Source of the DNA: Lentinula raphanica
Taxonomy: Eukaryota; Basidiomycota; Agaricomycetes; Agaricales; Omphalotaceae
Direction: 5' to 3'
NCBI GenBank assembly: GCA_027919835.1
Contig: JANVFP010000006.1
Span: 806,001 to 870,000 of the forward strand
DNA: 64,000 nucleotides
This document shows positions 42,457 through 55,004 of this stretch, piece by piece. How positions within the stretch are numbered: the first letter of the stretch is position 1; every line of letters starts with the position of its first letter. The notes below the pieces were generated by a model, which worked only from the letters and a program-made list of their open reading frames with translations, did no database searches and was not told the DNA's origin. Both the position numbers and the translations under genes were made by a program.

Positions 42457-45400
42457 CAGTCGCCTCTGTAATAAGGCATACCCAGAATAAGGCATACTCT
42501 GTAATAGGGCATACATTTTTGGCCCAACCAACTCGGTTTAGTGGGCATAAGGCATAACTCTGTAGTAAGGCATAAGGCATAGCTTTTTGGCGAGTTGATA
42601 GGGCATACCTTCCTATTAAAGTAGTTGAGACCGGATGATTTTGGTGAAATTTGTCAGCTTTTACATGCAAAATATTTATATTTCTTGGTTCTGACAAGCT
42701 TTTTAACCCGTGCCTACGTCACGGTGAAATATACCTTCAAAAACAGTGAAAAAACTCATCAGAAACTTATACACAACTTTTTAGCTAAGTATCTACACCT
42801 TACAGTTTGTTCCACACTTCTTATGAATTGCTGAGATGTCTATCTCTAGTGACTTTTTCCAAATTTATTCATTAGTAGACTTTTATTTATTTACAGTATC
42901 AGTTCTCATTTTATACTTGTTTTGTCAGATATTGTACTATACTATTACTCAATCTCAGTCGTCTCCCACTTTCTGTGGATTGCTGAGTACCAAACTCAAT
43001 AATTACTTGAACTTTGTAGTTATTTCATCAAAGCTTCTTATTGAGTTTGGATTTAATGTGTATAGTCATCTACAGTCCAATGGGATAAAATTTCCACTTC
43101 AGCTGCGAAATTGTGAAGCAACACAATATGGACTAAGTAAATAGGCAGACCTGAACTATTATACTTTGAGATACTGTATGCCATGTTTTGTAATTTTTGA
43201 GAAGAGCTAAGTGCTTTTACAATTGTTGTCAAAAATTTGAGGGCATTTGGGATGGAATGATGTGACTGCTACTCACCACTCATTTTGTTCCATCTCATGC
43301 CAATCTGAATGTATTTTTATGATTATTTTTATAATTAATGGTCTATGTGGTATGCTACACACTGTAGCTTAGGAAATAAAGTAAAATTCCTTCAAGGACC
43401 ACCATTGACATTCCAATATTCATGCATCTAGTACTGCATGAGCAGAAAAAATCATTTATTGATCCCAGTGCAATCCTTCTTCTGAGCACTTATAAATTCT
43501 AGTAATGGTGTATCTACATTCTATGAACTAACAGAATTTTTTCTGAAAATATTTCACAAAGTTTTGCATGCTTGAGCATCATTAGTCCCATTGGCTCATA
43601 GTATCTCAATGGCCAATAGATGACTGTAGTGTGTTTTCTCATGTGTACATTTGGTATTCTGAGAAAATGCATACACCCAACTATTGAGTCCATTGTTCAT
43701 CATATACTTCTGCATGCACTGCTCCCTGCATTGGTTTCACTCTTAGATTTCAGGATGTCCTAGTTCTGGACTTGAGTCATTCATGTATGGTCTGTAAAAT
43801 ATTACTTACAATTTTCCTTATCTATTTCAAATACATACTTAAACAAAATTGTTCAATGCCTCTCAGAACTTATGTTCATTCTGAGGGTACGGCTTTCCCC
43901 TTACTTTAGCTCTCCTTCTATAGTCTTACCGGGTACCCCTGGTTACCTACAGGTCTTGCATGTACTCACTTAGGCTCATAGATCCCACAAATCTGTCACT
44001 TCTAAGTCCCAAAACTCTTGATGTCACACATTACACACAGAAGATGGCCCATGAAGTCATAGTCCAGCTCAAGTGTCTGAGCTCCAATGGGAGCAATATG
44101 TGTTTTTTTTGAGGTTCAGAAGAAACAGGGCAGATTCATTGATTTTGTTGAGATAATTGCTCTGTGACTGCAGTAAGAATTATCTGCACCATAATAAGTA
44201 AAGAAGGATAGCTCAATGTATTGAAACATTTGAGAATACTATGTAACACACTCCTAAAAGTTGTTAGAGTTGATCAGAAGCTTGAATGAAGTATTGAAAA
44301 TGAAAGAGCGCCCAAAAAAGCGCCAGTGTAAAGAAAAAGGCTGGGTAAGCGCTTAGAGAAGCTGACTAAGAATTAAGTAATAAGCTGAGTTGGAATTTGG
44401 GCGTCTCGAGATAATTTATAGTATAGGATAGTCAATAATTGCCTTCTATAGAGAAGAGCTCTTAAAAATTGAGGCCATTGACAATGCCGAGAGCAACTAT
44501 GATGTCGCCGTCGCCATAAGTTGCAGCCGGCATGTCAATATGTACAAGAAAGATTGGTTTTCCGACCATTTTACTGGGTATCGAGACCCAAAAGAGGAAA
44601 GGAAAAAAGGGGAAAGAGAGAGATCCAGAACACAATTGAACTACACCTCACCAGTACCTCTAATGCTCATACTATGTAGAAATTAGTATAGGCTAAGTAC
44701 CCTCCCCTTGAAAACTTAAAAGAGTCATGTCTCGGAAGCAACTTTCGGAAGTAACAATATACAGATCAAAATGAGCTGCCAAAACAGCACAACTTTGCTC
44801 GATAATAACTGAGAGCGAAAGTTGAAAGAGCCGCACTTCAACATGTGTGTTCACAAATGACAGAAATAAAATCAGCTATATATTCGACGAAGTGGTTTGG
44901 ATGCTCGCCGCTCGTTGAACATATTGAAAGTATGATAGGCTGGCAATCATTACAACAACAACAATAGATGATTGAAAAGAAGCGGGACTACTGGAAGAGC
45001 TCTGAGATGAAGAGTAGAGTGACAGATGAATAATGAACAAAAATATACACCACCAGAACTGACCAGATTAACGTTGAAATGCTCGGTGTTATCTGCTTGT
45101 TATCTGTACATTCTCTTATTCTGCGCTTTGATGTGTTTTTACTGATCATGCAAACAAAATATCATTGCCTAGCATTGAGATGAACAATGCTGAAGCGCTA
45201 CATGCTATCTTACAGCTCGATAATCCAGGCAGAATGAGAAGTCGGGCGACGATGTTATCTGCAGTGTAGATAACATGCAGATAACATCCGTGGGAACCCA
45301 GTTAAATGGTCGGTCAACCGAAAGATTTGCTACATCTACCTTAGTTCGAGGATGCTGCAAGGTCCCATTCAAACAAGAATCATGGAATTCTCTGTCATAG

Positions 45401-45585
45401 ATCATTGGCTACTGTTCCTTTCAAGCTACTATCTATGTGTTGGTCAAATCAAGACTCATTATCTCTTACCACTTTTAGGCGCTGGTGGGCGCTTCTGGAT
45501 ATGACCTCTGCCAGAGGGCATACTCTGTCATAAGGCATACTTTTGGCCTATGACCGAGGGGTATGCCTTATTACAGAGGCGACTG
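42457..45585. mobile_element. 3.1-kb TIR element with TA target duplication (Tc1/mariner-pogo type), no transposase
   Basis: The ends are perfect 27-bp inverted repeats beginning CAGTCGCCTCTGTAATAAGG (left 42457-42483, right 45559-45585 on the opposite strand). They are bounded by TA on both sides (42455-42456 and 45586-45587), the duplication used by Tc1/mariner/pogo elements. Both subterminal regions carry reiterated (A)TAAGGCATA or AGGGCATAC units, about eight on the left and three on the right, likely transposase-binding sites. The 2.9-kb interior is distinctly AT-rich with no frame above about 100 residues and no DDE motif, so the element is non-autonomous or decayed. Confidence 0.85.
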
Positions 45586-45910
45586 TATAATCCATATGCT
45601 GACCGTTCCTGGACTCCGCACGTTCTGACGAGGTTTCGAAAGTTTGAGCCGTGCCAACATCCTAATAGGCCATCACCTGCGTCTTCCGAGGGTGACTCCG
45701 GACGACGCCATTCTATGTGCAACGACAGAGTGGCGGAAAAAGACGGCTTGTTCACGGGAACTGAGAAAAGATCAGAAGCCTGAAGCTATACCTTCTCGTG
45801 ATCTGACTCAAACAGCGGCATAGCCGGTGGTCATACTGGATGGGATGAGTAGAAATAATGGAGCTCGAGATTTGCGAGATTCCTGCTAACTTACTTACAA
45901 CTCAAGTGTA

Positions 45911-47166
45911 TCAGGAGTTGACCTTCCATAGTGGCCGCTTACGCATCTTTCGGGTGACGTGTACAGCACTCGTACCGAAGTTCCCTCCACCGAAAGCCAG
46001 CACCACGGTCTCTTCTAGTCCTCGTGCTATCCCATGCTTCCTTGCTTCAATCGCCTCTTTAGCAAACTTGAACCTCGCCTGGTCTGAGCCTAGAAGACGT
46101 GTAATATGTACATCAATGAAGGGACTGACGAAAGAAAACCTTCACACACCGATCTGGAAGTTGGGTGACTCTATGGCAGCCTTGAACATGTCGAAAGGGA
46201 CTCTAGAGAAGACTTGTAGCAAGATTTCGCGTCCATTTCCCGGGGTGGTCGGAGTGGTCTCAGAAGTGGCGTGCAGTTCCAGAATGTTTGGAAGAGTCAC
46301 CACCAAAAAGTGGAAGACATCATCACGCAGCTTCTGTACATAGGGTCCAAATATTCTGATAGAAGAAAGTTCTGGCCCTGGAGTCTCTGCGCCACTTGAT
46401 GGAGGAGGTATCGCGTCGACAAATTCGAGCCAAGGACCGATAGTGTCGACAGATATAGAGCTTTTGCAGATGGAATAAGCGTACTCGCAGAGTTCGTCCA
46501 TTCCTCCGAGCATGCATCCAGCGGCAAGTACAGCTCTGGCATTTTCAGGTTGGATGAGTCTTAGAGAGAAGGACGAATACAGATAGCCTAGAGCTGTTCA
46601 ACAGTTATAAGTGAATCTTCGATGACGAATGTGTAAATACACACCTATAGCAAATCCTTCCTGTGTGACCTCAGGTTCTCGCTCCACTGGTACATAGATT
46701 GTTCGAAGTACGCCGACTTGTCCTTGGGGTGAAGTAGATAATAGTTGAACCAAGAAAGGAGAACGAGATAATATTATTGCATGAAGTCGATATATATTTT
46801 GATGTACATGCTTCGATAGAATTTTCAGCTGCTGGAGATCATCACTTTTCACGAAAGACTCACAAGCACTGTGTCTGCATATTCCTGAAGAACAATGTCA
46901 GAACAAAGAGAATAGGCAATTTCTCAACGATTCCACTCACGCCACGCTGAAAGCCGTAGTTGTACAGATAGTCGATGATTTTTTGGTTGTGAGGAGTGCT
47001 ATAACAGGAGTTAGTTTCCAATCCAGTTCAGTGGCTCACGCTTGAAACATCGAGATACGCACGGGTCGGCAAAACCGTTCATGTGGTAAGCGTGATTGAG
47101 GTGTTTTGAGCTTTCTTGGTGCGGATGAATTCCATTAGTCGAGCTTGATGAGGGACCTGAGCTCAT
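45911..47166 (-). CDS. BTB/POZ domain protein
   Basis: About six exons on minus, starting 47166-47063 (MSSGPSSSSTNGIHPHQESS), then NQKIIDYLYNYGFQRG, EYADTVLHVHQNIYRLHAII, LSRSPFLVQLLSTSPQG, AIGYLYSSFSLRLIQPENAR and CMLGGMDELCEYAYSICKSS. The last exon ends KRPLWKVNS with the stop at 45911. The text D-T-x-L-H-V...Y-x-L-H-A-x-I-L-x-x-R-S-P-F and the following helices are the BTB fold. BTB proteins commonly act as CUL3 adaptors or transcription co-factors; which applies here is unknown. The small exon EYADTVL is joined by a 53-nt intron (GTGAGT...AAG). Divergent from NTAQ1 with 121 bp between starts. Confidence 0.75.
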
Positions 47167-47287
47167 TATCGATGGAAGATGATGAAAGTAGGGTACAAGG
47201 AAGGGTGTTGAGAATTACCTTCCCACGGTCGACGTGGTTAACCGTTTATTTAGTTTGCTCTCACTACTTGAGTTCAACAATTTCCAC

Positions 47288-48110
47288 ATGTCTCTCCTTC
47301 CACCTGAGCTCCCCAAAGATGCTGTCTATACTCCTTATTGGTGTGAAGAAAATGTCTATCTGCTCGTTCAGTCGTTCTCTCAAAATCCTCTTCTCTCTGA
47401 AACCTGGGACGTCTTTGTGGTTTTCATCTCAAACCATAACAGAACGGCGCGTAGAACTTCAAGTGATTCAGCTAAAGCCGAATTAGAAAATCATCTCGCA
47501 TTGATAGGTCGCGTTGTGGAATCAGAAACTCTCAAAGGAGCCGTATGGGGCTGTGGTATGGGATTATCATGTTGTCGTTTGGTCTGCCTGTTACGTGGGA
47601 CAGTAAGCTCACACAATCACATCCGAGTCTCTAGTATTCTCAACCTTGACACAGGCTACTTTGCGCAAACGTTCAGTACAAATGTTCCCGACGAATTGCA
47701 AAGGTATGTCCAAAGTCAGTGTATTTTAGCGTCATGTTTACATGTGCAATCAGTAGTTCATTTCGGGTAGTATCTGCAAACATATACTTGAATCAGTTTG
47801 CATCGGACAGGTCCCATATGGTAAATGTTCCAATTCTCGTTTACTCGTACTCAACAATCGATAGCTGGCGAATATTTCCGCATCTGAAACCCCGGTGCCC
47901 AGTCCATCATACATACAGCCTGTTCCTCCTTATCCACCTATACGAGGGCCGCAGTGTATGAGCCACAACAATCTTATGGAGTTTGTGTCCATGATCGAGA
48001 ACATAGATGGTTACGGTGATGTCTTCAACGTCCACGAAATTCCGACTTTTTTCCTCGGGCCAAAGGATCCGGAACTTTGTCGTAGCAAGGAAACATCGAT
48101 CAAGACTTGA
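47288..48110 (+). CDS. NTAQ1: Protein N-terminal glutamine amidohydrolase (Arg/N-degron pathway)
   Basis: Exon 1 47288-47446 (MSLLPPELPKDAVYTPYWCE, ENVYLLVQSF, VFVVFISNHNRT), exon 2 47508 to about 47602 (VALWNQKLSKEPYGAVVWDY, HVVVWSACYVGQ), then NLDTGYFAQTFS, FRVVSANIYLNQFASDRSHM, and LANISASETPVPS through NNLMEFVSM to the stop at 48110. The catalytic Cys (WCEEN), His (WDYHV) and Asp (NLDT) of the family are all present. FASDRSHM is the family signature. Known reaction: deamidation of N-terminal Gln to Glu before arginylation. Intron 1 begins GCGCGT (GC-AG). The border near 47603-47634 implies an unusually short 32-nt intron and is uncertain. Confidence 0.85.
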
Positions 48111-48190
48111 TCCTGCAAAGGTATCAGCTTAAATGTTACTGCCGCTCTGAGCGATTGTACACACTGATCCCTGTGCGATTGGCGTTGAGA

Positions 48191-48478
48191 TCAATTCCAT
48201 TGCTTTCTAGACTGCTTAAAACTCGGCTCAGGAGTCACCGTTTCTTTCCTGAAAGGAACAAATACAGGCGTAGGTTTTGTGCTCGCAGGATATCCCTGTG
48301 GATTTCCTCTCTGAGGTTTCACGAAAATAGTGGTTTGCGACTCTGGTGTAATGTCTGTCTTGGCCGAGCCTTGGCTAGATTTAGGTGACTGCGTAGCTCG
48401 CTGTGCTAGACAAGAGCTGCTAGTGAAAGGATGAACAGCAAATGGGTCGAATGATTCGAGTAATGTGGAGCGAGACAT
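48191..48478 (-). CDS. Small uncharacterised protein, 95 aa
   Basis: Single open frame MSRSTLLESFDPFAVHPFTS to SFKQSRKQWN, rich in Ser/Pro/Thr/Lys with a TPVFVPFRKE stretch. Convergent with NTAQ1 (80 bp apart). The start at 48478 is preferred over 48499 (MLCFDIT) by composition. No recognised domain. Confidence 0.4.
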   Translation of the reverse strand: MSRSTLLESFDPFAVHPFTSSSCLAQRATQSPKSSQGSAKTDITPESQTTIFVKPQRGNPQGYPASTKPTPVFVPFRKETVTPEPSFKQSRKQWN

Positions 48479-49291
48479 GGTGATATCAAAGCAAAGCAAC
48501 TAGAGTGGCGGATGCTAAAGAGCGGTATCCATTTTTTGTCAGTTTAAATGTTGCTTCAAATTGTACAGCGGCTTTAATACTGCTTTGTGCTATCGAACCC
48601 GCCCCATCGAGCTAGAGATAGCAGGCAGGTACAGAGGTCACTCCCTCGGGCTCATTGATTGAGCATGCATCTGTTTTTGGAAACATGGCAAAGTTACTGA
48701 AGGTGCTCACACAAAATAGTGTGCTACGGAACATTCTTTCGATGATAACAATTCCGGTACCATGTTTTTACTCATGTCAGATTCAGAGATGAGCTGAGCT
48801 GAGTCGTCCGTGCACCCGAACTGTCTCCGAGTATTCATCGTAAAATAGTGAAACGTCATTGGTAGGACACCCATGGGCCGTCTCAGGCCATCTCGGGTAC
48901 ACAAGCGGACCCCCAGGTATCTGGAAGGTCGTCCCGAAGTAGATTGAATCCCAACTTCGTGGAATATGGTGTTTGCCGTGCCTTCATCGTCCCAACACGT
49001 TCGGGTTCGTCGCACACTCGTACACGGTACACTCCACTGTGTATTTTTATCTATATATCCTACATGACCCATCCGTCAGGAGGTATATCGTCGTAAAGCC
49101 TGTTGCTTCTTTGACCGCCGGCGGCAGGAGGAAGCTCTGAGGTTCGAGACTGAGCATTCCACACGATACTTTGAGGCTAAGCGTTGAAGCTATACTCGCG
49201 ATGCCATGATCACTCCAACAATGTTCGAAAATTGTCTGCACTGCGATAACAGATGCAAATGGCAGATACAATTCAACGTTTTTAGATCATG
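48479..49291. other. Stretch without a recognisable gene
   Basis: Two minus-strand frames (48707-49072 and 49047-49271) are open but contain nothing I recognise. RYLGVRLCTRDGLRRPMGVL is the most protein-like piece. This could be a decayed gene, or the 3' UTR of ATP12. Confidence 0.3.
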
Positions 49292-50408
49292 CTAAGCAGC
49301 CGACAAGAGGCATGCGGCACTTCCCAATTGTCTACGAATATCGTGGAAGTCTACATCGTGTGCTGGAATGAGATTAGACAAGAATATCAGCCATTGAACA
49401 GTCACAACTCACTGTCTTCGACTTCTCCCCAACGTTCTATCTGGCTTCTTACTTCAACTCTAGCTGCGTCAGATGCTTGGTCGACATTCAATCGACGTTT
49501 GACCAAGGCTAGAGCAATGATGAAAGATTTTGTCGCATGTATAGCGCGCTCCAAAGCTGCATGTTACCGAGGTTTAAGTTCGAGTAGATAAACCGACGAT
49601 GTATTGTCTTACCAGCCATTTCCCATTGATTTAAATCATGTATAACAGCCGAAAGCTTCTCTTTGCACTCCTCGGATTGGGAATTGGAGAGTATGGACGT
49701 GAATTTCTCAAGTTTGGCGCCTGAAATTTCTTCGACCCATGAATATAATGGATCCCAATGTGTTTCCTGTTGGGAAACAAGGGGTGGTGGATAATCTTGA
49801 TAGAAGCTGGAACCAAGTTCAGCCGGTACCCAGAAGACAACAACCAACAAGTACCATATAGTATCCGTATCCAGATATTCCAGAAGTGATTGTCTAACAT
49901 TCTCCCGTGATTCCGGCTCCGCGAAAAAGTCTATCGCTCTCGACGCTAACGATGTCTATGAGGAAAGGTCAGTGATAGAAAGCGCAACAGTCATAGCCCA
50001 AACCATTGGTAATGCGTGAGGTTTCAAGACCGTTTTCTGATTTTCCCATTCAGCAGCTATGAGTGTCGCCACTAGACGCTTGTTGTGAGGAAGAAGTAAA
50101 GTGTGGCCAGAGGGTGTCTTGAGAGCACGCTTGTCCAAGGTTATTGCTATTCCATCTTTGCGACCTTCTAGTCCCACTGTCTTCCAGAATCGTTGCATAG
50201 TGGTTTCAGCACCTTGAAGTTGATGAATGAAAGTCGTTGAGTTCCATGAAATGAAAAGACACAATTAGGACTGACGATTCGTGTCAGTGACCGGAGGGCC
50301 ATCAAGCGGCGTGGAGTACAGACGAGACTGATATGAGGTGCACCTAGGTTTGGATATACCCAAAAGACGGAAAGACGATCTAGCATGGTGAAAGCCGAAA
50401 GAGAGCAT
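49292..50408 (-). CDS. ATP12: ATP12, mitochondrial F1-ATPase assembly chaperone
   Basis: Exon 1 (50408 to about 50279) encodes a basic, Ser-rich presequence MLSFGFHHARSSFRLLGISK. Exon 2 from 50212 has QRFWKTVGLEGRKDGIAITL, DKRALKTPSGHTLLLP and LVATLIAAEWENQ...LKPHALPM. Then TSLASRAIDFFAEPESRENV, LLEYLDTDTICFYQDYPPPL, ETHWDPLYSWVEE, AVIHDLNQWEMAG, SFIIALALVKRRLNVDQASD and the end RRQLGSAACLLSAA (stop 49292-49294). These are the conserved blocks of ATP12. Known role: binds free F1 alpha subunit in the mitochondrial matrix. Six or seven exons, all GT-AG. Divergent from MSH3 with 80 bp between starts. Confidence 0.88.
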
Positions 50409-50488
50409 TGTTCCACGTGCTCCTCCTAAAGCGTTGCGCCACTTTCTTGAGCGCTTATTCACCTTGACCTTAAACGACTACTTTCGGG
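50409..50488. promoter_or_regulatory. 80-bp divergent promoter of ATP12 and MSH3
   Basis: Both start codons lie within 80 bp. The stretch includes GCGCCACTTTCTTGAGCGC, an inverted GCGC-flanked motif. No TATA-like box. Confidence 0.55.
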
Positions 50489-53400
50489 ATGCCTCAAAAT
50501 TCTGAACCCAAGTACCAGGCGAGGTTATCTTCCTACTTCACACCATCTCCTAATCCAAAGAAGAGGGCCAGCCAAATAGTGGACCTGACTATAAGCTCTT
50601 CAGACGAGGAGCCTCCGTCTAAGAGACAGAGGGGTCGCTCAACTTTCCATAGTCTTTCCCCCGGGCCATCTAGACCTTCACCGTCTGAATCTTATAATAA
50701 GGCACAACAGTGGAAATTCGATCCTGCAGTCTCCACTCCAACTGAGAGCAATTCACGTACTTCTGGCTCTGAAGAATCGAGAGCTCAGAACTTGTCAAAG
50801 CGTGAAGCTCTGAAGAAGAGGCTTTTATTAGAAAGACAATCCTCATTCTTCATCCAAAAGCAGTCCTCTACCAATATAGAATCACCTAGTCCGAATCTTG
50901 AAAACTCTGTCGGTGAGGATACACAGTCGGATTCTTCAGAACCAGAGTTCTGGAAAATGGGGAATAGTTCTACAAGTAAACCATCAAAAGGAAAACAAAA
51001 GGCAACCTCGGTCAAGTCCAGAGCAAAACGAATAGAAGATTTGGGACCTAGTGGTGAACCATGGACCCCTCTTGAGAAGCAGGTAATTCTCAAGTTTTCG
51101 AATGCTTCTTCCTCGTTGTAATATATTCATTAGGTACAAAAGCTCAAACATGACAATCCTGGTACATTGCTCATGATTGAAGTTGGATACAAGTACAAAT
51201 TCTTCGATGAAGACGCGAAAGTATGTCAAACCCAGGAGTCCCAGTAACTCGCACTTACAAGTTTGCAAGATTGCCGCAAGTGTCTTGGGAATGGTAGCTT
51301 TTCGCGATCGAAACTTCATCGTTGCATCTATACCTGTAGAGCGGCGAGACATTCATTTGAAGAAGTACAGTTTCCAATTCGAAATGTGGATTCCATTTCT
51401 GCTCACCAGTGGTTGAGTAGTCTTTTGTCTCGCGGACATCGCGTAGGCATCGTCAACCAGGTGGAGACTGCAGCGCTCAAGAAGGTTGGAGAAAACCGAA
51501 ACGCCCCCTTTGAGCGAAAACTAGTGCGTTTGTACACTGCAGCCACGTATGTAACACATCTTGTCAAGTTACCTCCCTCCGCTAAAATGTGCTCTCCAGC
51601 TACGTCGACCCTCTGGACTCTGTGGACATGACAGGGACGCACTCTCCTCCCCCCTTCCTTTGTATAGTAGAAGACCAAAAGAAGGGGAGGATGCATGATG
51701 TATCGATTGCACTCGTTAGTGTGTGTCCAAGCACTGGCGACGTTGTATATGATGAATTCGATGATACACTAATGAGGCTAGAGCTCGAGGTACTATGTCA
51801 GATTTCAATGAGAACAGTACATCCACTGATCATACTGAGCAGACTAGACTTGCACATCTCAAACCAGCCGAGCTACTGTGTTTTGACGTTCTGACAGGAC
51901 CGACCGCAAAGTTGTTAGCTGAATTCACAAGGTCACCATTCTGCAAGAGTGGTGTTTGGTTATAACTTACCCTTCAACTAGTCCCAATGGTAGCCTCGGA
52001 GTTCGGATAGAACGTTTTCCCAAAGCAATGACATACTCTGAAGCATTCTCGTTTCTGACCACTTTTTATACCGAAAAGCAAGTCTCGGATACAAAAGGTA
52101 TGATTGAATATGTACTTGTGACGTTCAACTTTCTCATGTTTGAATCCAGGCAAGCTCATAGCTTCCGTTGCAGCCTTCTCTACGGGAGTCATAGTAGCTC
52201 TTGCACACCTCGTCAAGCATCTTTCAAAATACAATGTAGCCGATGTCCTCTTGGAAACCAAATTCTTTAGCCCTTTCGGTAATAGATCGCGAATGACTCT
52301 TGCTGCGAATACTCTACGAAATTTAGAAATCTTCGAGAACGAGACAAATCATAATGTTCACGGCTCGCTTTTGTGGGTCTTAGACCAAACAAAAACAAAG
52401 TTCGGTGCTCGTTTGATGAAGAGTTGGGTTGGCCATCCTTTGACGGATCAGGTGTGAGTAGACTGACTACTGACTACTCCGTTGGACATGCAAAGTACTC
52501 ACTAGTAAACGCTTGAACCTGTCAGGGCTCTTCAAGAACGAGTTAATGCTGTGGAAGAGATCATCACCAGCTCTGCTGAAAAGCTAGTCACCCTTCGTCA
52601 GATACTGACGAAGTTACCGGATCTTGCGCGAGGTTTGTGTAGAATCCAGTACGGCCAGGTATGACAGGAATATTTTATGAATCAACTTGAGAGTCCTCAT
52701 TTATTATCAGTGCACCCCTCAGGAAATCGCAGTCATCCTTCCAGCTTTCAGGAAAATAGCTTTTGCGTTCGAACCCATGGAAGAGTCCTCAGACGCAGGG
52801 TTCAATTCTCCACTCTTGAACGATATCGTGTTCGCGTTACCTGCTCTCCGAAGTTCGATAACCGAGTTGTTGCAAACAATTTCCCTCAAGCAAGCAGCTG
52901 AAGGAAACAAAGATGAACTATGGGTCGATAAAGAAAAGTATCCGTCAATTGAAGAAACAAGAATGGTAAAGCCATCAATCGTTCATAAAGTATCAAGCAG
53001 ATTACTGACTGTCTCGAAAGGGATTGCTTGCAGTAGAGATTGAACTTCAAGAGATGCTCAAAACAAGTCGAACCCTCTTCCTCCTTGCCAGGTTGTTTGA
53101 TTAATCAATTTCTACCAGTCCGAAAAATCCTCAAACGACCTTCACTGAAATATGAAACGGTGGCAGGAGAAGAGGTATATCTTTGCTGTGAGTCTCTGAC
53201 ATTGCGCTGCTCTCAACTATGAAATTAGTATCTTGTGGAGGTAGAAAAGAGTGCTCGGATTGAAATTCCAGCCTCATGGCGTTTAATTTCAGCGTACGTC
53301 CGTCCTTCATCAGTAGACCCTTTACCGATCATTTTACTGCTCGATTAGTACAAGAAGTAAAGCTCGATACCGACCGTCAGATGTACACCTCAAGTTAGAG

Positions 53401-54838
53401 GAGCGGTTCCGATGGCAGGAAACTCTCGAGGTCAGTCGATCAATGCTTGATCTAACATCTCGAAATAACTTCATGTAATTCAAGATCGAGTCCAATCGCT
53501 CGTATTCTTCGTTTTTAGACGAAATTTCACGAAAGTATTACTCAGTCATGCGGAATGCGGTCAACAAGCTTGCTGAAGCTGATTGTCTACTGAGCTTGGC
53601 ACAAGTCAGCCTACGAGTAAGTTCATTCAGAAATGCATCTAGTCAATCATGCTCATGGACGCAGCCCAGCGGAAATTTCACTCGACCAATCTTCGTTGAC
53701 GACGATGAACTTGAAATTGTAGAAGGGCGACATCCGATGATTGAGCTTCTACGCTCTGATCCTTTCGTCCATAATACTGTCCGCATGGGTTGCGGGAGGG
53801 AACCCAAGAGTAAAATTATCACAGGGCCAAATATGGGAGGGTGAGTCCCCGTAGTACGTCTTGCGCAGATCCATCAAGTCATAGTCTTGTTCTGTTCTGT
53901 AGGAAAAGCTCCTCTGTCCGCATGGTCGCTCTCATTGCTATCATGGCTCAGATTGGAAGCTACGTACCTGCTACATCTGTTAAGTTAAGGATTCTGGACT
54001 CTGTTCTTACTCGGATGGGAGGTAAGGCGATATTCGGAAATTTTCATCTCTCGGTTCTCATTTGGGTTTGTGATAGCATGGGATGATCTGGCCAGGGGTC
54101 GCTCGACTTTCATGGTGGAGATGTCTGAAACTTGCGAAATCCTGCAGTGTGCCACGAAGAAAAGCCTAGTCATTTTAGATGAACTCGGTCGTGGGACATC
54201 AACGTTCGACGGTGTGCGTCGCCCTTGTTATAGAACATTCATGTGCTGATTTACACATTACTCAGATGGCTATCGCAAGTGCAGTTTTGCAACACCTCGT
54301 TAATGAGACCAACTGCAAAACATTGTTCATCACACATTACCCGCTCGTCGCGAATGAGATTGAAAAGCAATATCCTGACAAAGTCCAGAATTTGCATATG
54401 GGGTACATAGCAGAAAGCAGAGTTGATGGCACAAGGGAAATCACTTTTCTCTATCATCTTACCAAAGGTGTTGCTACAGGTAACTTTTTTCATTTCGAGG
54501 CGGCGGACGCTATGTCTGAACCACAGCACATTCCTAGATTCTTTTGGAGTCGAATGCGGAAGATTGGCCGGAATGCCTGAAGATATTTTGCGTGCAGCTT
54601 CCGAAAAGTCTTCAATGATGCAGGAGATAGTCCAAGGCCGTATTGCAAGAAACAGGTGGGTCGCTTCTTATTCGAAGATCGCCTTTCGCGCTCATTGAAT
54701 CATATTTTTTCACCCAGGGTGCGCAATACTGTGAAACTCATTTCCCAGTTGAAACAAGATCAAGTCCATCCGGAATTGCTTCTGAGGATGAAGAAACTGA
54801 TTGAGTATGTACACGAAGCAATGACGGGACAAAAATAA
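50489..54838 (+). CDS. MSH3: DNA mismatch repair protein MSH3 (MutS beta subunit)
   Basis: Multi-exon gene from [17 protein letters not shown] to the stop at 54836-54838. Q10-x-x-L13-x-x-Y16-F17 is a PCNA-interacting (PIP) box. MutS domain [84 protein letters not shown]. ATPase: GPNMGGKSSSVR (Walker A), [18 protein letters not shown] (Walker B), LFITHYPLV, then [20 protein letters not shown] and C-terminal helices. The wording of domain I is MSH3-type rather than MSH6. Known role: with MSH2 recognises insertion/deletion loops. One intron splits the glycine codon just before the Walker A lysine (53840-53903 region). Confidence 0.9.
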
Positions 54839-55004
54839 TACTGGGACTGACTCGGAATCGTCCGAGAAAATATACAACGTGGTTATAGCAATATTGAAAG
54901 CTGAATTTTGACCTAGATAGTGATACATACTACAGAACATTTAAGTGAGAGGAAGTTGAACAAACTATGAGTCTAGTCTATGACTACGCTATGATTACTG
55001 TACG

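Noticed and set aside
42836..43144. 103-aa frame inside the TIR element as transposase
   Set aside because: Too short, Ser/Leu/Phe/Tyr-rich as expected for AT-rich DNA, and no DDE/D or helix-turn-helix text.
49289..49850. 100-aa + frame opposite ATP12
   Set aside because: Lies antisense to the last ATP12 exons, which carry conserved family blocks.
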